Shown in pieces: positions 6,224-14,900 of a stretch of DNA of 21,623 nucleotides. Each line of letters starts with the position of its first letter. Positions within the stretch are counted from its first letter, which is position 1. The stretch lies in assembly GCA_963169055.1 (NCBI GenBank), contig CAUJFU010000149.1, positions 1 to 21,623 on the forward strand, given 5' to 3'. This stretch comes from Myxococcota bacterium. Lineage in GTDB: Bacteria; Myxococcota_C; UBA6777. The notes below the pieces were generated by a model. The model ran no database searches. It saw only the letters and a program-made list of their open reading frames with translations, and was not told where the DNA came from. Made by a program: the position numbers and the translations under genes.

Positions 6224-8170
6224 TTACCCTTTTTCAGGGGGAGGATAAAAGGATTGTAGTTGCGCGAGAAGCTTGAGATCGAGTTGCCTTTGCATACTTC
6301 GCTGTAGGGGGCCTTTATGCACACGCACAAAAAAGTGGGCGTTGTGCCAACCAAGAAGAGCTTCGAGGGCTTCTTCTCCGCACATCGAGCCCAAGCGAAC
6401 GTCCAAGATATCCCCACCTTGGCTGTAAAGCATGGCTTGGAGCGAGTCGTCTGTTTTCAAAAAATGCGTACAAAAAACGTCGTCATGTTCGCTCAAAGTG
6501 CGCAATAATTGAGAAAGGTGGATATGGCGAAGTTCTCCTTGCAAAAGCGTTTCTTCTGGAGAGATCCCAAGATAATTCGCTGAAGAAGACATACTTCGCT
6601 CTAGTCGAATATTTTCTCCTTCAAGTTGCGAATTTTTCAATTGCAATTCTTCGATAAGCTGAGTGGCATGAAGGTTTGCGTCAGCAAGTGCGCTCAATCG
6701 GTCTCGTAGTTCGGCTTCTTTGACGCTACTGTGTTCGACGTTGCGTTGCAAAAGTTGCAGGCGTTGGACAGTGGCAGAGCTTTGTTCGAGCACTCGCAAG
6801 CGCTCGTGGATATCGGCGAGGGATGGGCGTCCGAGATGAACGGTGCTGATCCCGCACAGTTCGATTGCCATCCGCAAGAGTTCGGGTTGGGCCTCTGCAA
6901 GGACAAGTACTTTGTGGACATCGTGAAAATCTTTGAGAGCTTGGAGAAAGGGATGTTCGAGGGCCACATGAAGGCCACCGAAGATCACACCGATGGGGAC
7001 GCGTTGTTGGGAGAGGAGTGCGCGGAGCGCTTGATTAATCTGGTCGTTGTTTTCGAGTAATTGGATCTGATAGTTTTTTTGGTTTGACCAAGGATCCACG
7101 AGGCGGCGGGTCAGGGATTCGTCAAACAGAGAATCGTTGGCGAGAAGATAAACGATGGGGCGGCGTTGGACTTGGAGCAAAGGCGAGCTTTGTGCGGAGG
7201 GATGGGCGAAGATGCCCGAAGATTGGGCGGATGGAGCATTGGATGCTTGTTGGTTGGGTTGTGCGACCAATTGGCGAACACAATCTGCGGTGATGCGTCG
7301 AAGTTTTTCTTGGGTTTGAGGAAGAATGCAAGCTTCTAAAGCGTCGAAGAAAGCACGTGCGTGGGGGTAGCGTTTGGTTGGCTCGGGAGAAAGGGCACGT
7401 TGAACGATGGAGGCGAGGACGGGGTCGATCTGTGGAAGGGCTTCTTGGATGGGTGTAAAGTTCGGATTCATCGCAGACTGCAAAGCGCGCCATGAATGTT
7501 CACGAGCAAAAAGAGTTTGTCCCGTCAAGCCTTCATAAAGTAAGATGCCTAACGTATACAGATCGGAGCGATGATCGACCGTTTCCCCACGCGCTTGTTC
7601 GGGGGAAAGGTAGCCAAACTTGCCTTTGATCGTACCGGGTTGGGTGTGATGGAGTTGATCGCGAAATCGTGCAAGCCCAAAATCGGCCAACTTCACGTGG
7701 CCTTCTCGGGAGAGCAAGAGATTGTCTGGGCTGATATCGCGATGCACGAGGTTCATGGGTTCGCCCTGCTCGTCTTTCAGGTTGTGCGCATAATCCAGCG
7801 CCAACAAGGTCTGCATCACGATATAGATCACCACTTCGGGTGGGAGCCCATAACGCGCCCGAATCAACGAAGACACTGTACATCCGTCCACATACTCCAT
7901 GACGATGGCGTATTCTTGCTCAAGGCGCTCAAACGACCAAAAAGACACGATGTTCGGGTGATTGAGATAAATCGAGAGGCGAGCTTCGTTCATCAAACTG
8001 TTCATCAATTCCGAAGATTGCGACCATTGGGCGGGTAGCTTTTTCAACACCACTTGTTTTTGAAAGCCTTCGACGCCTTCGTAGGCCGCGAGATACGTCA
8101 CCCCCATCCCTCCCGCACCAAGCAACGCCTTGAGAGAATAAGAGGAAGACGTTTTTTCGGTATTTTTCAT
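6224..8170 (-). CDS. Soluble Ser/Thr protein kinase with pseudo-receiver, coiled coil and PATAN domain
   Basis: A 648-residue kinase. The kinase domain (about 10-280) is complete: glycine loop GAGGMG (18-23), VLKK with Lys43, catalytic HRDISPDN with Asp145, DFG at 163-165 and GYLSPEQARG. A short Gln/Ser-rich linker leads to a receiver-like domain (about 338-455) that starts RPIVYLLANDSLF but has GVIFGGLH where the phosphoacceptor Asp would lie, so it is probably not phosphorylated. A coiled coil (about 456-540) follows, then a PATAN/DUF4388-type domain (LLQGELRHIHLSQLLRTL to the end). No membrane helix is seen. ATG 8170 has GAGGA upstream. It heads the sulfur-relay gene set and is a paralogue of the kinase at 9768-11813, with identical spacing of catalytic residues. 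Its substrate is unknown. Confidence 0.9.
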   Translation of the reverse strand: MKNTEKTSSSYSLKALLGAGGMGVTYLAAYEGVEGFQKQVVLKKLPAQWSQSSELMNSLMNEARLSIYLNHPNIVSFWSFERLEQEYAIVMEYVDGCTVSSLIRARYGLPPEVVIYIVMQTLLALDYAHNLKDEQGEPMNLVHRDISPDNLLLSREGHVKLADFGLARFRDQLHHTQPGTIKGKFGYLSPEQARGETVDHRSDLYTLGILLYEGLTGQTLFAREHSWRALQSAMNPNFTPIQEALPQIDPVLASIVQRALSPEPTKRYPHARAFFDALEACILPQTQEKLRRITADCVRQLVAQPNQQASNAPSAQSSGIFAHPSAQSSPLLQVQRRPIVYLLANDSLFDESLTRRLVDPWSNQKNYQIQLLENNDQINQALRALLSQQRVPIGVIFGGLHVALEHPFLQALKDFHDVHKVLVLAEAQPELLRMAIELCGISTVHLGRPSLADIHERLRVLEQSSATVQRLQLLQRNVEHSSVKEAELRDRLSALADANLHATQLIEELQLKNSQLEGENIRLERSMSSSANYLGISPEETLLQGELRHIHLSQLLRTLSEHDDVFCTHFLKTDDSLQAMLYSQGGDILDVRLGSMCGEEALEALLGWHNAHFFVRVHKGPLQRSMQRQLDLKLLAQLQSFYPPPEKG

Positions 8171-8234
8171 CGCCAGATTTCCTCGACGGGTTGTGGGTTC
8201 AAGAGAAAAGCTCGCCTCCAAACGCCCGTTCTAT

Positions 8235-8244
8235 CGTGATCACG
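8235..8244. promoter_or_regulatory. Perfect 10-bp palindrome upstream of kinase gene
   Basis: CGTGATCACG is self-complementary and lies 65 bases before the kinase start codon. It could be an operator half-site pair; there is no direct evidence. Confidence 0.25.
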
Positions 8245-8298
8245 TGCTTGCCTGCGTTGTGCGCCCGAGGGAAAGGCTCGCCGCAGGAGGTTTGTGCT

Positions 8299-8316
8299 GT
8301 TGCTTGCGCAAACAAC
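8299..8316. promoter_or_regulatory. 18-bp near-perfect palindrome, candidate operator
   Basis: GTTGCTTGCGCAAACAAC is palindromic except for one mismatched pair (C opposite A, fifth from each end). It lies about 130 bases upstream of the kinase start and just past the terminator-like hairpin, a sensible location for a dimeric regulator of the kinase and sulfur-relay gene set. Confidence 0.35.
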
Positions 8317-8321
8317 CCCTG

Positions 8322-8345
8322 AAAAAAAACAGCGCGGGCCTGTTT
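8322..8345 (-). terminator. Rho-independent-like terminator after the cytochrome c-NnrU gene
   Basis: On the minus strand, AAACAG and CTGTTT form a 6-bp stem around a 7-base GC-rich loop, and the run of eight T that includes the end of the stem continues after it. It lies about 160 bases past the cytochrome c-NnrU stop codon and upstream of the first kinase, so it would separate the two minus-strand transcripts. Confidence 0.45.
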
Positions 8346-8357
8346 GCTTTACAGATG

Positions 8358-8374
8358 TTGTCTAAACGAGACAA
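8358..8374. promoter_or_regulatory. TTGTCT-N5-AGACAA dyad
   Basis: Two perfect 6-base arms face each other across AAACG. It lies between the end of the cytochrome c-NnrU gene and the terminator-like hairpin. It could be an operator or simply a small transcript hairpin. Confidence 0.25.
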
Positions 8375-8501
8375 GATCCGCTCAAAAAAATTACGCTCGT
8401 TCAAGAACGCCCCCCCAGACAGAGACAAAGCACGCTCTCGCCTTGAAAAAAGCCGCATAGAGAAGCGAGGCTCCTATGTTCATCAGGGAACGGCGAAACC
8501 G

Positions 8502-9686
8502 TTAATAAGGGAATGGCGAGACGCCGACAAAAAGGGTGTGAGTATAAAGCAAGGCAACGTACACGACGAGGGCGGCAGAGAGGCGGACAAGAGAGATATC
8601 CTTTCGTGTCAGATGCGTTCGCCCCTGAACGATCGCAAGAAAAGGAAGGGCCGAGGTTTGTTGTGCGAAGGCTTGCCATGCCTCGCCCTGCGTTGCCCGA
8701 CGGCGAGCGTCGATATGGGCCATGCCGACGAATGCAAGGAACGCCACACTTCCGAAAAGGATGACACTCGCGAGATCGCCGTTGGTGGGGATATGCAACA
8801 CTCCCCAAAGCGCAAACGACCAAAGAGACGGATGGCGCGTGATCTTGAGGATGCCTTGGACGGCATCTTCTGAGGAGAGTCGGTTCTCTTGGCCGGCAGT
8901 CGTGGGGCTTGGAGTACTGACGCCCAACACAAACAACACACAAACCACAGGCATACCCAAAAGCGGGAGATAGCGCGTCCACGCGGGTGCGACCCAAAGC
9001 TCGACGTACGGCGCAGAAGACCAGCCCCACGACATCCAAAGCATCGAAATCAGGGCGATGAGCGAATACAAGCCTTGAAAAGCGCCACTGCCAAGGCGGT
9101 CGATCAGACGGCGGCGGACAGCCAAACTAGAAAGCCCGAGATGACCGAAGACAAAGAGCAGCGCACCGAGGATCACATGCCAAAGACTGGTGGTCCCCTT
9201 TTTTCGGGCCTCTTGGAGCTTTTGAGGCTGCGAAAGATCGCGTAAAACAGCGAGGATCGCTTCTTCTTCTTGTGCAACAAGCCGATACGCGGGCATAACG
9301 GGCGCATACCCGTCGCGATGCTCGAACTGCGGTTCACGCAGCGCCCGCAATAGAGCATCGCGATCAGCGATCGCGTGTAGGCGTTTTCCGTTGCGTTGGA
9401 TGGCGCGTGACTTATTCCATAAGCCGGCCAGTCCCGGCCCGATATGACGTTCGAGATCGAGGCGGTGACAACCTGTACAACCTTGCTGCACCAAGAGTTT
9501 GTGGCCCAGTGCAAGACGTTCTTTGTGACGGTTCGAAGAGGCCGGGTCGGATCGCGCAGGAGGTTGTTGCGCGGGTTGCGTGGGCCGCTTTTGCGCGGAT
9601 TGCGCAAGGGCTTCGGCCCATCCACCCCCGAGGCAACCCACCCACCACCCGACCAAGACAAGACACCCCATGCCAAGCTTTCGCAT
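8502..9686 (-). CDS. Cytochrome c domain fused to NnrU-family membrane domain
   Basis: A 394-residue fusion. Residues 1-29 form a signal peptide ending near ALAQ. A class I cytochrome c domain follows (about 55-152) with heme motif CTGCH (Cys70, Cys73, His74), GPGL, and YAPVMPAY, where Met131 is the likely axial ligand. From about 165 to the end is an NnrU-type integral membrane domain with several helices and family landmarks GHLGLSS (His182), ITRHPSLW (His285) and LHIPTNGD (His298). NnrU was named from denitrification gene clusters and is related to the heme-dependent carotene isomerase Z-ISO; its reaction in most bacteria is unknown. Here both domains may bind heme. GGGAG lies six bases before the ATG. 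The gene lies 81 bases after the second kinase gene, probably in one transcript, and before a terminator-like hairpin. Confidence 0.85.
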   Translation of the reverse strand: MRKLGMGCLVLVGWWVGCLGGGWAEALAQSAQKRPTQPAQQPPARSDPASSNRHKERLALGHKLLVQQGCTGCHRLDLERHIGPGLAGLWNKSRAIQRNGKRLHAIADRDALLRALREPQFEHRDGYAPVMPAYRLVAQEEEAILAVLRDLSQPQKLQEARKKGTTSLWHVILGALLFVFGHLGLSSLAVRRRLIDRLGSGAFQGLYSLIALISMLWMSWGWSSAPYVELWVAPAWTRYLPLLGMPVVCVLFVLGVSTPSPTTAGQENRLSSEDAVQGILKITRHPSLWSFALWGVLHIPTNGDLASVILFGSVAFLAFVGMAHIDARRRATQGEAWQAFAQQTSALPFLAIVQGRTHLTRKDISLVRLSAALVVYVALLYTHTLFVGVSPFPY

Positions 9687-9767
9687 CGTGAACTCCCAAA
9701 CATTTCGCAGGACTTCGTCTCACCAAACACCCACAAGCAAAGCTCGAAATCAGTCCCAGCGCAAGGG

Positions 9768-11813
9768 CTAAAATGAATCCCCCTCGGGGAGACTCCATTC
9801 TGTCGAGGAAGAAGAGCGGTGCGCCTCATCGATGCGACGTAAAAGATCCAACAAAAGCTGATCTGTGCGCTTGTGGATCGTCGTTTCAACCCCCGCAGGA
9901 AGGGCTTGTAGCATAAAATGCGCGTCAGACCAGCGGAACAAAAGCTCGATCACAGGCTCTCCACGCAACACACCATAACAAGCATCCACCACTTCGCCTT
10001 TTTCAAAAAACAGCGACGCTGGGTGGGGATCTTCTTTACGGATCAAGGTGACACACGCACTTTTTCGGCTCAGGTTGAGTAGCTGAAAGATATCAGTCAG
10101 CGGCATCTCACGAAGTTCACCACGCATAAAACAACCCGAACGATGGGCGTGCATATCCTCGGTAAGCAAGGTGCGCGAGATGCGTCCGAGAAAATGATCT
10201 TTGGCTTCGAGTTCTTTGTTTTTGGCGTTGAGTTCTTCGAGAAGTTGAACAGCGCGGATATTGGCCGCAGCGAGCGCATCGACCCTCGAACGCATCGCGA
10301 TCTCGATCTGAGTGCTGCTTTCCAGCCGCTTTTGAAGCGTATGCAAACGATCCGAGCTTTGGTGCGTGTCCAAAAAAGAGCGAAGGTGCTGCTGAATTCC
10401 ATCAAGCGTCAAGGGAGCCTGCAACGTGGCCGTCACTCCGCAAAGTTCAACGGCCAATTCGACGATCTCGGATTGGGGTTGCTCAAGAACCAACAATTTC
10501 ACGGTATGTTGGTGACTTCGCAGCGCCGCAAGAAAGGGATGTTGTAGGGCAACCTGCAAACCTGCAAACAAGACACCGTCGGGCACGCGATCAAGGTTTT
10601 TGATCGCGTCCATCGCATGAGAGATATCCGCCTTGTCTCGCAATATCTCGAACTGATAAGCCTTGCGCCCCTGCCATGGGTTGGCGATTTGATTGCAGAG
10701 GCTTTCGGGGAAGATAGATTCGTTATGCAAGAGATAGATCAGCGGCTTTTGATGATGTTCAGAAAGAATAGCATGATGCGTTTGTGGATTTTGTCGCACA
10801 GAATTCACAGAAGGATTCGTTTGAATAGAAACAACCTCTTTCTTGTTTTGTAGTGTACTTAACCAACCAGAAGAAGTTTTTTGATGCTCTTCAAATCTCT
10901 TCTCCGCGAGAAAAGTATGTAGCTTTTCTTCAAGGAGCCGCCGCATCTTTTCAAGACTCCAAGGCAAGACAAAGACTTCGAGCGCATCGTAAAAAGACCA
11001 AGCATTTTGAAAGCGCTGTTCGGGGTCGGATTGGAGGGCTTTGTGGACGATATCGATTAAGGACGGGTGAAGTTGGGGGGCCACTTCGTGAAGAGGTTGG
11101 ATGGTGCCTGTTGCAGAGAGTTGAAGCATCCGAAGCGGGTGTTCTGCTTGGTAAAGGCGACGCCCCGCCAAGCCTTCGTACAACAAGATCCCCACAGCGT
11201 AGAGATCTGTGCGCTGATCGAGACGTTGGCCGCGTGCTTGTTCGGGAGACATATAGCCGTATTTGCCTTTGATGGTTCCGGGTTGGGTTTTGTCGAGTTG
11301 ATTGCGGATCTTGGCGAGACCAAAGTCGGTCAGTTTGGCGAAGCCGTTGTGGGCCAAAAGTACGTTATCAGGGCTGATATCTCGGTGGATGATATGCAGG
11401 GGTTGTCCGTTTGCATCCGTTCGTTTGTGAGCGTAATCAAGCGCAAGCAAAAGCTGCATCACAACGCACAAAATAATCTCTGGTTCGAGCTTTTCGACAT
11501 TTTGCATCCAAAAAGAGAGAGGACAACCATCGATATACTCCATCACAAGGGAGTATTCATTTTCTTCGTGGAGCAGATCGTAGATCGAAACGATGTGTGG
11601 ATGATCGAGCATCACCGCAAGTCGAGCCTCGGAGATCAGGGCATCGACCATCATCGGATCGTGCGTCAGGTTGGGATGCAAGCGTTTCACGACTACTTGT
11701 TTTTCAAACCCCTCGCTCCCTTCGTACGCAGCGAGGTAAGTCACCCCCATACCGCCCGCCCCCAACAATCTTTTGAGTGGATAACGCTTCGCTGATCGCA
11801 GAGCAGACACCAT
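9768..11813 (-). CDS. Soluble Ser/Thr protein kinase with pseudo-receiver, coiled coil and PATAN domain (paralogue)
   Basis: A 681-residue protein with the same architecture as the kinase at 6224-8170. The kinase domain has GAGGMG (18-23), Lys43 in VVVKR, HRDISPDN with Asp145, TDFGLAKI and GYMSPEQARG, so it should be active. A receiver-like domain begins PLIYLLHNESIF and has GVLFAGLQ where the phosphoacceptor Asp would be; its coiled-coil stretch (ALAAANIRAVQLLEELNAKN) leads to a PATAN/DUF4388-type domain (FMRGELREMPLTDIFQLLNL). No membrane helix is present. ATG 11813 has AGGAG nine bases upstream; an upstream TTG at 11846 is less likely. It lies 126 bases after the methyltransferase gene and 81 before the cytochrome c-NnrU gene, both on the same strand. 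It is probably a duplicate of the other kinase that gained separate partners. Confidence 0.9.
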   Translation of the reverse strand: MVSALRSAKRYPLKRLLGAGGMGVTYLAAYEGSEGFEKQVVVKRLHPNLTHDPMMVDALISEARLAVMLDHPHIVSIYDLLHEENEYSLVMEYIDGCPLSFWMQNVEKLEPEIILCVVMQLLLALDYAHKRTDANGQPLHIIHRDISPDNVLLAHNGFAKLTDFGLAKIRNQLDKTQPGTIKGKYGYMSPEQARGQRLDQRTDLYAVGILLYEGLAGRRLYQAEHPLRMLQLSATGTIQPLHEVAPQLHPSLIDIVHKALQSDPEQRFQNAWSFYDALEVFVLPWSLEKMRRLLEEKLHTFLAEKRFEEHQKTSSGWLSTLQNKKEVVSIQTNPSVNSVRQNPQTHHAILSEHHQKPLIYLLHNESIFPESLCNQIANPWQGRKAYQFEILRDKADISHAMDAIKNLDRVPDGVLFAGLQVALQHPFLAALRSHQHTVKLLVLEQPQSEIVELAVELCGVTATLQAPLTLDGIQQHLRSFLDTHQSSDRLHTLQKRLESSTQIEIAMRSRVDALAAANIRAVQLLEELNAKNKELEAKDHFLGRISRTLLTEDMHAHRSGCFMRGELREMPLTDIFQLLNLSRKSACVTLIRKEDPHPASLFFEKGEVVDACYGVLRGEPVIELLFRWSDAHFMLQALPAGVETTIHKRTDQLLLDLLRRIDEAHRSSSSTEWSLPEGDSF

Positions 11814-11939
11814 ACAATTCTTCTCCTGATTCTCTTTCAAAAACAAATTCTTGTGCCAATTCTAAACATTCGTCCGCACAGTCGCGTCACGCACCGCGCC
11901 AACACACGCACAAAGATACGGCACCTTCAAAAATTTTCT

Positions 11940-14900
11940 TCACAGATGCTCGATCCAAGCCAAGCGTTGGGCATGTTGATGGCAACGCCTCCAACGTTCT
12001 CGATCAAAATCCTGCTGCACGCTCGCCTCCATCTGCTCAAGAGATTGTTTTCGTTGGGGATCGGAGGACGTAGAAGTGGAGGCGTAGGGTTCGTTTTGTA
12101 TCCAAGAAAAAGGTTTAGCATAAAAAGATAAAAAGTCTTCTAATCCTCTCTCTTGGAGCTGATCGAACATCGCTAAGGTTCGTACAGTATGCCGAAGTTC
12201 TGGAGAGAGTTGCTTGTGGATGCGCCAAAAGCCCTTGGGATCGAGCGTTCGGGTGAAGTGTGGATCAAGACTTTTTGAGGTGGGGTGAGCGCAATCGCGC
12301 AAGATCCAATGCAGATCTTGTCGTTCGAGGCCAAACAAGGCGGAACAAGCGGCGTCTAGTGCGCTGTGCAGGATCTGGCGTTGTGAGGGCGTGGTTGGAA
12401 AGGCGAGCAGAGGGTAGATGGCAGGAAAGTGTTGCAGGATCTCTTGATGCCATCGCAACCAAAAAGGCGCGTGTTGAAAGCCAGCGAAACACAAGCGCGC
12501 ACAGATCGTCCCCAGCCATCCCGCGACAGGAGCGCAAAGTGCAGGGATGCGCGTTTCTGCCATCAAAAAGGCATTGAGGTTGGTTCCGACAAGACGATGT
12601 CGCAAAAGCCAATCGTAGATCAAAGAACCCATCAGCGCAGCATGCGCAAGCAAGGCGGGTGTGGGAAAATCAAGCTGTGGAGCCGAAAACAAGCCGATCG
12701 AATTTCCGCATGGATAGGCAGAAGTCAGACAAGAGACGATCAAAGCGCGTTCGTTGGTGGCGTTGCTGAGTGCGCGAAAAGCGATGCGCGGTGCGTGTTG
12801 AGCCTTCGGCCACTCGCGGTAAAGCGAGGGGGGAACAAAGAATTGAGGCTGGGGTGGAGCAAGCGGATCATGGCGCATCCATCGGCTTCGGTGACCTGTG
12901 CCTCCCCAATAAGCGGCTGCGTTGTGGCTATAATCGTACAGCATCGCGCCCTGATAGAGCGGCAAAAGGATATCTTCGCTGCGCAACGAAGACAACGACA
13001 TCACCGAGCCTCCGTCCGCAGAAAGGATCTGCTCAGGCTCAAGGCCGAATTGGCGTTCGTAAAGCTGCGCAGGAGAAAGAGTATCAGACGGGTCAACAGA
13101 CTTTTTAGAAAGTAATTGCCATACACCGCGCAGTCGAGGGCCGTGCAGTGTGGGTTTGAAGCCTTGGGCGTCAGCTTGCTCACAAGACAGAAAGTGCCGG
13201 CTGTGCGAGGTCATATTGAATTCGCCTTGTTGATACACCAGCGGAAAGTGGGCTTGTGCCTTGGGTAGCGGCTCGGTGTGTTCAATGATCTTGTCGAGAA
13301 GTTCGATATCTCGGGGGTGTTGGATCTCAAAAAAGCACAAACTACGAGGGCTAAGCGCTCGGATGCGCTTTTTGGGATAGGGTTGCGCGTGTTCTTCGGC
13401 GTGTTCCCAATCCTCAAGGGTTCGCTGCATAAAAGCCGTCTGGACTTCCTTGGTGTGACCGCCTTTTTGCAAGATCACCGCGCAAAATTTGAAGCGCGGA
13501 TCGATGGCAAATAAGTTCGAGCGATTTTCAAAAGAAAACAACCACTTCCATCGACAGCGGAAAAGAAACAATCGCCGCAGCGCATCGGCTCCCTTGTCGG
13601 TATAAAGGCTCGCAGGAACAAGCATCGCCAGATGCCCATCGCTCCGCAAAAGATGATAGGCCAGTTCCAAAAACAACTTGTATGTGTAGGGCTTGCCTTC
13701 TCCTTGATAGCGAAACGGTGTTGGTAAGGCCGCATCTGGGGGGGCTTTGCGATCGTTGTGTTGTGTTTCGTGATCGTTGTGTTGTGTTTCGTGGTCTTTG
13801 CGCGATGCTTCGTGGTTTTTGCGTGGGGCTTCGTGGTTTTTGCGTGGGGCTTCGTGGTTTTTGCGTGGTAGATATCGAGACATCGGGCGTTTGAGCCATC
13901 GAGCGATCTGCTTGCAATCGTCTTGTTGTTGCTTCCACAAAACAGCCAGATGCGGATCGTTGGTAAGCAAGGTACGCTGGCGCACAAGGGCCTGTTGTTT
14001 GCGCAAGAGCCGAAACGATGGGGCAACAGCAGAGAAAAATTCGCGGGCGTTGGGTTGCAAAGTTTCCCAAGGCGGATTGCCAACGATCAGATCAAAACCC
14101 CGTTGTTGCGGAGAAAATATCTCGGGGAACGCCAAAGACCAATGAAAGAAATGGTATGTTTGGGCAATCTGTTTGGAGATCTGTTGCGTCATCACAGGCC
14201 AAGAAGACAACGGATGCTCAAACATCGCGGAGGTTGGGGCATGTAGGTGCTGAGCTTCGGGCCAAAACCACAAAGCACAACGCGCATCTGCATACTGCCA
14301 TGCCATCGAGCTTTCCGAAGATTCAGGCCAAGAGCTTACGGCAGAAGATGGAGCATCCGCTCCTGACGAAGAGTATTCCGAGATATTCTCCGAATATCGG
14401 GGATTAGCGAGAGTGTTGTTTGGTTCGCCTTCGTTCTCAAGAGAGGGTATGCTCCCCAACAACGCATCGCCGCATCGCAGATGCGCCGTCAGTTCGGCAA
14501 ACGGCATCTGTGGATCTCCCACCGCCAACCAAAGCCCAAAACGTGCGATCTCCACAGCCAAAGGATCGCGATCCACACCATACAAACAAGAGCGCACGAT
14601 ACAGCGACGGATCTTGACTCGATCACCCTGCCCCACCGATGTAATTGGCTCCGCTCGATCACCCTGCCCCACCGATGTAATCCGCTCCGCTCGATCTCCC
14701 GCTCCCACCGATGTGATCGACTCCGCTCGCTCACCTGCTCCCACCGATGCGAAAAGCTCCGACGGTTGGGCGCTTTGCGCATCGCATTCGTTTGGGCAAG
14801 CGGCCCCCCGTTCGCAAGAAGCCGATTGGATCGCAGAAGCGATGCAATCCAACGCCGCCAACAAAAAAACGCCCGCCCCCATCGCAGGATCACAGACTTT

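Larger units (their letters stand above)
8171..8501. other. Intergenic region upstream of the first kinase operon
   Basis: No gene is apparent. Reading on the minus strand from the end of the cytochrome c-NnrU gene, it contains an AACGG/CCGTT hairpin at the stop codon, a TTGTCT/AGACAA dyad (8358-8374), a terminator-like hairpin (8322-8345), an 18-bp near-palindrome (8299-8316), and a 10-bp palindrome CGTGATCACG (8235-8244), then the kinase ribosome-binding site. The order terminator then dyads suggests that the kinase operon has its own regulated promoter here. No convincing -10/-35 pair stands out. Confidence 0.6.

Noticed and set aside
8443-8474. Terminator after the cytochrome c-NnrU gene at the first T run
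   Set aside because: Only a 4-bp stem with a large loop precedes the T run; the hairpin at 8322-8345 is better.
11815-11885. Sigma-54 promoter before the second kinase (TGGCAC followed by TTTG)
   Set aside because: The spacing does not give GG-N10-GC; the expected GC doublet reads TG, so the match is not good enough.
13740-13865. CRISPR-like array
   Set aside because: The repeats are contiguous 21-bp units with no spacers and lie in frame within a coding sequence.
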